Shown piece by piece: positions 54,928-63,922 of a DNA stretch of 64,000 nt (position 1 is the stretch's first letter; each line of letters starts with the position of its first letter). The notes beneath the pieces are model-generated. The model had not been told where the DNA came from and made no database searches. It saw nothing but the letters and a program-made list of their open reading frames with translations. This DNA is from Serripes groenlandicus (lineage: Eukaryota > Mollusca > Bivalvia > Cardiida > Cardiidae). The stretch spans positions 32,987,359 to 33,051,358 of the forward strand of contig JASEVX010000006.1 of NCBI GenBank assembly GCA_031761405.1, written 5' to 3'. The translations under genes and the position numbers were made by a program.

Positions 54928-55347
54928 AGTGAATGTTCCATATAAGTGCAAAATGTTGAACCCATTAAGGGCTATGTTTTTCCACCTATAAAAAGCAGGA
55001 ATGGAAAAACTTTGTAGGGGGTTGATTTACAAGACGAATTTTGAAGATTTTACCGTATACCATATATGGGAAACCAGCCCTGTCCCACGGATCACAATGA
55101 ATTGAACTGGATAGAATGGGCATCCAAGAAACATTTGTGCCAAATTATTTTCAAAGCAGGTTTTCTGACAAGATAACTAAAATATAAATACCATACAAGG
55201 AAAACGAAACCCCACCACCTGGCGACAATGTTTTTCAATGGATGTAATTATTTGAACAAACCTGATAGAGGGTCACCAAAGGAACATATTACCCTAGGAA
55301 CATTTGGACAAGAAGATTTTTAAAGTTTTTGAATATTTCCCCCTTTT
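54928..55347 (+). mobile_element. Decayed H5-like interior
   Basis: ACCACCTGGCGACAATGTTTT, CTGATAGAGGGTCACC.AAGGAAC and CAAATTATTTTCAAAGCAGG repeat the H5/H3 units. No termini. A MITE right half follows at 55348-55442. Confidence 0.5.
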
Positions 55348-55492
55348 CTGATAATTAGCAATTTGTCCTTTTGACACAATGTTTGCAATAGATGTCTGCT
55401 GCAGACGCATCACAATGTGTCTGCCAGTGGGAAAGATTTAATCAAATTCTGAATGTGATCAGATAACTGTTAGACCAGACAACCATTTACAA

Positions 55493-57065
55493 ACTAGAGA
55501 TTGCTTTTTTGAAAAAGCGCTTGTCTCCCCATTTGTGTGGCCGTAGGGGAGGAAAAGAAATGATGGAGATGAATTGTGTAGTTTTGGACTGCAGATGAAG
55601 CAACAGTGACAATCCTCAGTTATTGAGCGGAAACCATTTTTCAGCTGAAGGTTACCATGACCTTGGCCTTTGACCTAGTGACCTCAAAATCAATAGGGGT
55701 CATTTGCTGCTGTCGACCAACCTGCACACCAATTATGAAGTTCCTGGGCCCAAGTAATCTTCAGTTATTGAGCGGAAACCCTTTTTTCAGCCCAAGGTCA
55801 CCACGACCTTGACCTTTGACGTACTGACATCAAAATCAATAGGGGTCATCTACAGGTTAGGACCAAGCTGCACACCAAGTATTTCCTGGGCATAAGCGTT
55901 CTTGAGTTATTGAGCAAAACACATTTTTCAGCTGAAGGTTACCGTGACCTTCGGCATTTGACCTTGTGACCTCAAAATCAAACAAATTCAATAACGGTCA
56001 TCTCCTGGTTAGGACCAACCTGCACACCAGGTATGAAGTTCCTCAACATAAGCATTCTTTAGTTATTGAGAGGAAACCATTTTTCAGCTGAAGGTTACCA
56101 TGACCTTGACCTTTAAGCTAGTGGCCTCAAAATCAATAGGGGTCACCTACTGGTGGTGACCAACATGCACACCAAGTATTAACTTCCATGGCCAAAGCAT
56201 TCTACAGTTATTAAGCAAAAACAATGTTTCAGCTCATTGTTACTGTGACCTTTCAGCTCAAGGTCACTGTGACCTTGACTTTGACCTCAAAATCGAACAA
56301 AATGAATAGGGTCTTTTATTGGGCATGGCCAACCTGCATACCAAGTATGGAGTTCCTCGGCCCAAGCGTTCTTCAGTTATTGAGCGGAAGCCATTTTTTA
56401 CCTCACAAGGTCACCATGACCTTGACCTTTGACCTTCTGACATCAAAATCAATAGGAGTCATCTACTGGTCATGACCAACCTGCATACCAAGTATGAAGA
56501 TCCTATGCCAAAACGTTCTTCAGTTATTGAGCGGAAACAAGTGTGACGCATGTGACCTTGACCACTGTGACCTTGACCTTTGACCTAGTGACCTTAAAAT
56601 TATAGGGGTCATTTGCTGACCAACCTGCACATCAAGTATGAAGTTCCTGGGCCCAAGCAAAAACTATTTTTCAGCTCATTGTCACTGTGACCTTTCAAGC
56701 TCATGGTCACTGTGACCTTGACTTTAGACGTACTGACCTCAAAATCAATAGGGGTCTTCTACTGGGCATGGCCAACCTGCATACAAGGTATGGAGTTTCT
56801 TGGCCAAAGCGTTCTTCAGTTATTGAACGGAAACAATTTTTTACCTCACAAGGTTACTATGACCTTGACCTTTGACCGTCTGTTATCAAAATCAATAGAG
56901 GTCAGCTACTGGTCATGACCAACCTGCATACCAAGTATGAAGTTCCTACGCCCAAGCGTTCTTCAGTTATTGAGCGGAAACAAGTGTGACAGACGGAAGG
57001 ACGGAAGGACGGAAGGACGGACGGACAAAAACAATATGTCATCCCCATGTAATGGGGGAGACATA
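55493..57065 (+). mobile_element. G element: GACCTTGACC-type tandem element
   Basis: ACTAGAGATT, hairpin GCTTTTTTGAAAAAGC, TTGTCTCCCC; end GACGGAAGGACGGAAGGACG.., CCCCAT-GTA-ATGGGG hairpin, GGGGAGACATAA. About ten ~150-bp units with TGACCTTGACCTTTGACC and CAGTTATTGAGCGGAAAC. Same terminal plan as the H and B elements. Short frames inside are not genes. Confidence 0.87.
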
Positions 57066-57082
57066 ATTATCCATCTTTAGAT

Positions 57083-57310
57083 TTAACCCTTTCCCTCATT
57101 CGACAATTCTGCAGCAGATGACTGAACATATTTTGTCAAAAAATATAAAATCTCTAAAATTGAAAGGATAACCTACGACTAAAAGTGGAAAACATTGTGG
57201 CAAAAGGAGAAATTGCTTGTTTTGAGCAATTTCTTCTTTTGTCACTATGTTTTCAAAAAGCTGTCTGTTGCAAAGGCTTCAGAAAGCGTCTATATGAGGG
57301 AAAGGGTTAA
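57083..57310 (+). mobile_element. TTAA-CCC MITE, full length (228 bp)
   Basis: Complete ends and arms. Confidence 0.95.
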
Positions 57311-57369
57311 CTAAACAATTCCTTTTACCTATAAATTTATAAATATCTATTAATATTAGTTTAAATCAT

Positions 57370-57896
57370 TGAATAGAATTAAAATATCTGCGACAAAATG
57401 AGCAATATCTTATGTTGTCGCAATGTTTTCAAACTGCTGTAGATGTATCAGAATGTTTTCATTATGTGGGAAAAAGTAATACAAATGTTCTCCTTTATTC
57501 TGCACCAAAAAACGTCTTGATGTGGCAAAAAGAGAAATTGTTTATAATTATCAAATTATTCTTTTAGGACGATGTTTCAACTTCATTTAATAATTAAAAG
57601 TTCACTTAAAGAGATATTTGATAGTTTTGCCAACATGTTTTTGCAGTTGTCTGCTGCAAATTTGTTGTATGTGAATAATTGTTAACTCTTACCCACATTA
57701 TTATAGACGCTTTCTGACGCAATTGCAGCAATCGACTTTTGAAAACAAAATGCACAAAACAAGTAATTTCTCCTTTTGCCACAATGTTTTCAACTTTTTC
57801 AGTAATCATCTCTTCATTAATGGGGATTTTCCATGTTTTTGCCTCAATGTTTTCAAAGTCGTCTGCTGCAAATGTGCTGTATGTGAGCAAGTGTTA
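57370..57896. mobile_element. Three old MITE copies
   Basis: 57370-57478 and 57508-57685 are fragments. 57682-57896 (-) has TTAACTCTTACCCACATTA left and GTATGTGAGCAAGTGTTAA right. Confidence 0.68.
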
Positions 57897-57905
57897 AAGG
57901 CCTTT

Positions 57906-58219
57906 TAACTCATCCTGACACCAGTTCATCAGTTGCAATGCTATATATCTCTGCAAGCCAAGGAAGGAATCCAATACTCATGTCCTTCCATTTTAAAGTC
58001 CTTTTTGATTTTGTTTTATTGGGGTTTTACGCCATATTCAAGATTAGTTCAGTTATATCATGGCGACACTTCACATATTCATAACTAAACCAGTACTAGG
58101 CTAGGAAATGTGCCTTGCCAAGGGGCACTCCTCCATGACCGTTGTGCCGCAAATGGGGATTGATCCCAGGACGCCCTCTTTCAAATCCCCGACGCTAACC
58201 ACTTGACCAAGGCGGATTC
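57906..58219 (-). mobile_element. SINE fragment followed by a full SINE
   Basis: 57906-57995 is a middle fragment (CATCCTGACACCAG). 58008-58219 runs from TATTGGGGTTTTACGCC through CAGTACTAGGCTAG to the tRNA-head complement GCTAACCACTTGACCAAGGC. Confidence 0.82.
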
Positions 58220-58223
58220 TCTT

Positions 58224-58453
58224 TTAACACTTTCCCTCATACAACAATTCTGCAGCAGACGACTTTGAACATATTTTATAAAAAAATGGAAAATCTCTAT
58301 AATTGAATGGATAACCTATGACTAAAAGTGGAAAACATTGTGATAAAAGGAGAAATTGCACGTCTTGTGCAATTTCTTCTTTTGTCACTATGTTTTCAAA
58401 AAGCCGTCTGCTGCAGAGGCGTCAGAAAGCATCTATATAAGGGAAAGGGTTAA
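58224..58453 (+). mobile_element. TTAA-CCC MITE, full length (230 bp)
   Basis: TTAACACTTTCCCTCATAC left; GGGAAAGGGTTAA right; GCACGTCTTGTGC hairpin. Confidence 0.94.
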
Positions 58454-58533
58454 AGTCTTTGGTATCACCAATTCGAGAGTGAACCCTTGTCTCCTGACTG
58501 CCTACTTGCAGGTTGTGACAATACAGGGTAGTT

Positions 58534-58763
58534 TTAACCCTTTCCTACCTGCATTATTGAACATTGTGAAGCCACTACAGAAGATGACTTTTCAAAACAT
58601 TGTGACAAAAGGAGAAATTGATCATGATGAGCAATTTCTCCTTTTGCAACATTATGTTTTTTAACTGTATTCAATAATTATATAAACTATCATTTTTAAA
58701 TAGTTTTGCCTTCATGTTTTAAAAGTTGCCTGCTGTAGATCTGTTGTATGTGGGAAAGGGTTA
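58534..58763 (-). mobile_element. TTAA-CCC MITE, full length, older
   Basis: TTAACCCTTTCCTACCTGC left; GTATGTGGGAAAGGGTTA right. Confidence 0.87.
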
Positions 58764-58849
58764 GATATTGAAGGTGCTGTCGAACTCCAGAAAGTAGATA
58801 TTATAGTCAAAGATTTAAAACTGTTAAAAAGTTGTCTTGAATTATTAGA

Positions 58850-59037
58850 ATCATAATTCTGGGATAAAATTAGAGTACTGACATTTCACTTTCCAGTACC
58901 ATAAACACCTAAATTTTAATTGTGTATGCTTCATTTGTACTGGGTAGACATATACCCAGTAATCCAAATTGTGTACATTTTCATGCCTTTCAATTGACAG
59001 TTTTTCTATATTTACTGCCAAAATAGTTTTGAACTAC
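58850..59037 (-). repeat. Dispersed palindromic repeat, copy 2
   Basis: The reverse complement of 42738-42937; centre ACTGGGTAGACATATACCCA. Confidence 0.7.
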
Positions 59038-59088
59038 TTACTTCTTACTTTGTTTGTTTAAACTTATTTATTTTACATTGATTATGAA

Positions 59089-59379
59089 TTAATTGATTGA
59101 TTGATTGGGGTTTAACGCTTTCTCAGTTATATCACGGCGGCCAGTTCACCTACTCATGCATTTTCTGGTTTTCTCACACCAGTACTCCACACAACAATCT
59201 TCCAAAGCAACTGGCTGCTTTTCCACATAGACTAACTTAGCTCATTGGTGGGAGACGAATGACGCAATGCATTGACTTTTGTCAATCGTCGGAAAGAAAG
59301 TAGGCCGAGCCGGGATTCGAACTCACAACCCCTGGATTGACAGCCCGTGTTGCTACCGACTGAGCTTCCGGGGCTCGGC
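59089..59379 (-). mobile_element. Complete SINE with intact tRNA-like head
   Basis: 291 bp with perfect 14-bp flanks ACATTGATTATGAA (59075-59088, 59380-59393). Minus strand: GCCGAGC opens a head whose acceptor stem pairs with GCTCGGC; A box GCTCAGTCGGTAGC, B box GTTCGAATCCC, anticodon-loop-like CTGTCAA. The (CAAT)n tail is at the left. Confidence 0.95.
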
Positions 59380-59479
59380 ACATTGATTATGAAACAAGCT
59401 TTAAGCTTATATTAATTCCTGGATACTTAACCGGAGTACTCGCGCCGTTTGTGAGGAAAAATCTCAAAGGCAGAACCCG

Positions 59480-59545
59480 CTCATCACAGGATTCGAACCC
59501 GCCACCTTTGGTACAAGAGGCCGATGTTCTACCTCTGTACCACTG
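59480..59545 (-). pseudogene. tRNA-like sequence (tRNA-Thr-like remnant or SINE head)
   Basis: Minus strand: GTGGTACAGAGGTAGAAC (A-box-like), CTCTTGTACC loop, GGCGGGTTCGAATCC (B box). No convincing acceptor stem, so not a working tRNA gene. Confidence 0.45.
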
Positions 59546-59629
59546 TCTTCCATATTTGCAGAAGTTTCAACATTTCAAAATTTTGATCACCTTTAATGAT
59601 TGGGAAACCTGTTGTAGGAATTTAGCAAG

Positions 59630-59859
59630 TTAACCCTTTCCCTCATATAGACGCTTTCTGACGCCTCTGCAGCGGACGGCTATTTGAAAACATAGTGACA
59701 AAAGAAGAAATTTCACAAAACGTGCAATTTCTCCTTTTGCCACAATGTTTTCTACTTTTAGTCATATGTCATCCATTCAATTATGGAGATTTTCTACTTT
59801 TTGACAAAATATGTTCAAAGTCGTCTGCTGCAGAATTGTCGTATGAGGGAAAGGGTTAA
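59630..59859 (-). mobile_element. TTAA-CCC MITE, full length (230 bp)
   Basis: Complete ends and arms. Confidence 0.95.
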
Positions 59860-59967
59860 GGGTTAACAGACAAATATTCTGCAAGTTTACAAAATTTAAT
59901 ATTCAAAGCCATTAATCTTTTCCCAACAACTCTGAACAGATCTTTGGCAAAACTATGTAAAATCTGT

Positions 59968-60200
59968 TTAACCCTTTCCCGCATATAGACGCTTTCTGAC
60001 GCCTCTGCCGCAGACGGCTTTTTGAAAACATGGTGACAAAAGAAGAAATTGCTCAAAAACAAGCAATTTCTCCTTTTGCCACAATGTTTTTAACTTTAAG
60101 TCATAGGTAATCCCTAATCTATTAGAGAGATTTTCTATTATTTGACAAAACATGTTCAAAGTCGTCTGATGCAGAATTGTCGTATGAGGGAAAGGGTTAA
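59968..60200 (-). mobile_element. TTAA-CCC MITE, full length
   Basis: Complete ends; hairpin TTGCTCAAAAACAAGCAA. Confidence 0.94.
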
Positions 60201-60205
60201 ATGAA

Positions 60206-60378
60206 AGAATCATCAAATAGTAGAGTGGACAACATTGTGGTGATAGGAGAAATTGCTCATCAAATAGTAGAGTGGACAACATTGTGGTGATAGGAGAAAT
60301 TGCTCATCAAATAGTAGAGTGGACAACATTGTGGTGATAGGAGAAATTGCTCATCAAAAGTTGTCAGCTGCAGTTTCA
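60206..60378. repeat. 47-bp unit repeated three times, from a MITE core
   Basis: CATCAAATAGTAGAGTGGAC..GGAGAAATTGCT recurs at about 60212, 60259 and 60306. The unit contains the MITE ACATTGTGG..GGAGAAATTGCT core. Confidence 0.9.
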
Positions 60379-60594
60379 TTTAACCCTTTTCCACATACAA
60401 CAAATCTGCAGCAGAGGACTTTGAAAACATCTGAGCAGAAACATAAGTAACGGTATATTTACTGAAAACAGTTGAAAACATTATGACAAATTGAGAAATT
60501 GCTTGTTTTCAGCAATTTCTCCTTTGTCACAATGTTTTCACAAGTCGTCTGCTACAGATGCTGCAAAATGCATCGACAAGTGGGAAAGCGTTAA
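60379..60594 (+). mobile_element. TTAA-CCC MITE, full length
   Basis: TTAACCCTTTTCCACATAC left; AAGTGGGAAAGCGTTAA right. Confidence 0.9.
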
Positions 60595-60826
60595 ATGTGT
60601 CTGTAAGTGAGGAAGGGAAAAAAGTATTCAAAGATGGCTAAAATCTGCCATTCCCATCTCCAGCAGGACTTTGATTACAGATAAATCACATAGCTGTCTC
60701 GCCAAAAAGTTAACATAAAAGAGCCTTTGAGAATCCAGAATCACATGCTCTTTTCAGTTCTTTAAATATTGCTTTTGTTGATGGTCATTTCAGATTTTAT
60801 CATTCTCAGATTTTGCTTCTCTTGCT

Positions 60827-61055
60827 TTAACCCTTTCCCTCATATAGACGCTTTCTGACGCCTCTGCAGCAGATGGCTTTTTGAAAACATAGTGACAAAA
60901 GAAGAAATTGCACAGAACGTGCCATTTCTCCTTTTGCCACAATGTTTTCCACTTTTTGTCATAGGTTATCCATTCAATTATGGAGATTTTCTATTTTTTG
61001 ACAAAATACGTTCAAAGTCGTCTGCTGCAGAATTGCCGTATGAGGGAAAGGGTTA
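60827..61055 (-). mobile_element. TTAA-CCC MITE, full length (229 bp)
   Basis: Complete ends and arms. Confidence 0.95.
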
Positions 61056-61084
61056 ACATTGTACCAGATTTGACTTTTCCTCTC

Positions 61085-61318
61085 TCTGTATGGAGTTTTA
61101 CACTACTTTTAACAGGTTTTTCCCCGTTATTTCATGTGTAAGTTACCCGTATTACTTGTCCATTTATCCTGACACCAGCGATAATGCAATCCTTAGATGG
61201 CCAAGAGGGGAAAACCATCACTACCATTTTTAAAGTCTGACTGTGACCTGGTCTGTGATTGAACTCGCAATCTCCCGTACATATATAAGTGGATGCTCTA
61301 CTGCCACAACACTGAGGT
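61085..61318 (-). mobile_element. tRNA-derived SINE
   Basis: GGAGTTTTACACTACTTTTAA tail side, TTATTTCATGTGTAAGTTACC, GACACCAG; degenerate head (GATTGAACTCGCAATCTCC) at right. Confidence 0.65.
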
Positions 61319-62114
61319 GGTCTTGACTTTTCCATTTATGCCCATTACAAAGTCACTAACAAGCCTTCTCCATTTTGAGCTTCGTCTTGCTACTGCTGAT
61401 CAAACCCATCAAGTTATTTTTGTGTCATCTGTTTTAATTGGTCATAAGCAAATTCATTCTCGAAACTGACCAATCAAAAGTGCCAAAAGATTTCTCTTCT
61501 TAGAAATAGTTCCCATTGACTACAATCTTCACAATTTGTTTACAACACACACAATAAATCCTCCTTAGAGACAGGGAGTTAATCATTTATCTAATATATT
61601 CTCAGGATTGTATGCTTGATTAAATTGTTATATCTCGAAACAGAGTTAAATGCACTTTTGGAAAAGGAGAATTTGCTTGCTTTGAGCAATTTCATATGCC
61701 ACTATATATTGAATTTTTTTCAACAAGAGGGCCATCATGGCCCTTGATCGCTCACCTGATTTTTTTTGATATTTTTTTTCACTTTAGCTATATAAGCCCC
61801 GACCCCTGTTGGCCATAGTTTCCGACCAATCAACTTGGCTTGAAGAAATCTGATAGAGGGTCACCCTAGGAACATTTCTACAAAATTATTTGGAAATCGG
61901 TCTAGTGTTTTGGAGGAGAAGATTTTTTAAATTTTCATTATAGCCATATAATGCAAAATAGCCCTGCCCACTGGCGGCCATGTTTTTCGACCAATCAACA
62001 TGGCTTGAAGGAATCTGAAAGTAGGTCACTTAAGGAACATTTCTACAAAATTATTTGAAAATCAGCCTGACACTTTCGAAGAAGAAGATTTTTTAAGTTT
62101 TCACTATAGACATA

Positions 62115-63063
62115 CAGTCAAACTTGCGATCAGCAGCCACCCAAGGGACATGATGAAACTGGCTGCTTAAGACAGGACCTGGTGGCTGCTTATCACAAGT
62201 TTCATGACTTGGTCGGATTTGTTCAAGTCAGTTGACATAATATTACATATGTAACTGTTAGGAATAGTCATTACATTACAAATAGTAAATTGTCTTTATA
62301 AACTTGTATTTAAACATTGTTATGAAGATTTGTAGCTTTTTTCTATCAAATATTTCATTGTGCTATCTATTATTTAGTTTAAACCGACGTTTACAACTAA
62401 CTTGACTATCAAATACTTTTTTACTTCACTTTGAAATTCGCCGAATAACATATCCGGAAAAAAATAGCGTCCGAATCTAGGTCTACTTCTTGCAGAAAGT
62501 TTTACTCGATAATCTTTAGATTTAAAATGGAAATGGCAATATAAATTGACTTGGGGCTTCAAATGGACATTAAATTTCGTTTTAACATATAAATGTACTT
62601 TCTTTCGGTCTAAATCGCCCATAAATGTCTTTTTCAATTTATCAATTTTGCCCGACATAGTAAACAGAAAATAAACCAAAATCGCAACTTCTTGTTGATG
62701 AATCATACAACTATCATTCGGCACACGTCGGCTGTTTTCGGTAACCTAGATCTAACATGTAAACAGATTACGCGTATGAAAAACCCCGACAATGTGATTG
62801 TCACAGTATGCTTTATTACCTGTATGTATTAAACACCGATCATTTAACACCTTGCAAATCCAAGTCGTGTGTTGGTTGATTGACCGTTGAACACAATAAG
62901 ATTACAGTTAATCTCGACCAATTAGTGTGGCCGCTGGCCGCGTTTCAAAGGGGACCGCTGATCAAGGCAGTTTATAGAGTATAATTGCTTGGGAGGGATT
63001 TAAAGTGACCGTTTAACGCCGGTGACCGCTGATCGCATGTGACCGCTTACACAAGTTTGACTG
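62115..63063. mobile_element. 949-bp Tc1/mariner-like element with TA duplication
   Basis: Ends CAGTCAAACTTG / CAAGTTTGACTG (12 bp exact), flanked by TA (62113-62114, 63064-63065). CGATCAGC..CAC recurs inside both ends. Other copies of the host unit read CCATATAAGGC at the insertion point. Confidence 0.87.
62374..62724 (-). CDS. 116-codon open frame inside the Tc1-like element
   Basis: The longest uninterrupted frame in the element. It is Lys-rich (for example KIDKLKKTF near residue 26) and has no transposase signature that I can see. It could be a captured exon or a chance frame; function unknown. Confidence 0.2.
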   Translation of the reverse strand: MPNDSCMIHQQEVAILVYFLFTMSGKIDKLKKTFMGDLDRKKVHLYVKTKFNVHLKPQVNLYCHFHFKSKDYRVKLSARSRPRFGRYFFPDMLFGEFQSEVKKYLIVKLVVNVGLN

Positions 63064-63755
63064 TATAAAGCAAAATAGCCCCGCCCCCCTGGCGGCCATG
63101 TTTTTCGACCAATCAACATGGCTTGAAGGAATCTGATAGAGGGTCATCCAAGGAACATTTCTACAAAATTATTTGACAATCTGACAATCAGTTTGGAAGA
63201 AGAAGAATTTTGAAGTTTTTTTCATTTCGTTGCCATGGAAACCAGAATTCTGCATGGATCTTAAAAATTTGAAGGAAATCTGTTGAGGTCATTGAGAGGA
63301 TGCTTTCTGTGAAGTTTCATCCCAATTGACCCACTGGTTACTGAGGAGAAGAAGTTGACGCACAACGGACGACGCACACCGCACGACGGACAAAAGGCGA
63401 TCCCAATAACTCACCTTGAGCAAAGCTCAGGTGAGCTAAAAATGATTCCTCAATTATAGAGAGTTTCCATATTTTTGCCTAGATGTTTTCCAAATTTGTC
63501 TGCTTTTTTTTCGTATGTGGGAAAGGGTTTAACATGAACTGATTGTGTTGATATTAATCTTCTCAGCTGGAAACTAGCAGAAGGCAAGAAAATGACGCCT
63601 GCTTTTTTCATATCTCAGGCTACTCAAACAGGAATTTATTTACACATAAGATTTATGTCTTAGAAATAAAACATAAGAAGCTGTGTAAATTGTCAAAAGT
63701 TGATATTCTTTGCACTTTTCATTTCTTTCATGCTTACCAACCTTTAAATAATAGT

Positions 63756-63785
63756 TTAACCCTTTCCGTTTTTTTGAAAACATTT
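63756..63785 (+). mobile_element. MITE left-end fragment
   Basis: TTAACCCTTTCCG then TTTTTTTGAAAACATTTG; cut by the SINE that follows. Confidence 0.6.
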
Positions 63786-63896
63786 GTTTTGTTTGTTTGT
63801 TTGGAGTTTAACGCCGCTTTCAACAGCTTTGGTCATATCACGGCGGTCAGTGCACCTACCCATGTTTTCCTGGCTTTCCCACACCAGTACATGTAC
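63786..63896 (-). mobile_element. SINE fragment, tail half
   Basis: TTTGTTTGTTTGGAGTTTAAC tail side, CATATCACGGCGGTCAGTGC, CACACCAGTACATG. Confidence 0.75.
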
Positions 63897-63922
63897 TTTC
63901 AGTAGTTATCTTCATAATTTGA

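Larger units (their letters stand above)
61722..63437 (+). mobile_element. H11: pearl/HINE-like element carrying a Tc1-like element
   Basis: AACAAGAGGGCCAT-C-ATGGCCC hairpin, GCTCACCTGA; 3' ACGACGGAC run, CTTGAGC-AAA-GCTCAG hairpin, TCAGGTGAGCT then AAAAA. H5-type units (CCCCGCCC..GGCGGCCATG). 949 bp at 62115-63063 are a separate insertion. Confidence 0.9.
61619..63532 (-). mobile_element. MITE carrying H11
   Basis: Left MITE part to 61721 (GGAGAATTTGCTTGCTTTGA..); right part from 63438 (CAATTATAGAGAGTTTCCAT.. to GTATGTGGGAAAGGGTTTAA). The left terminus is decayed. Confidence 0.65.

Noticed and set aside
56224..56918. Repeated frames in the G element
   Set aside because: Products of the ~150-bp units; no independent evidence of coding.
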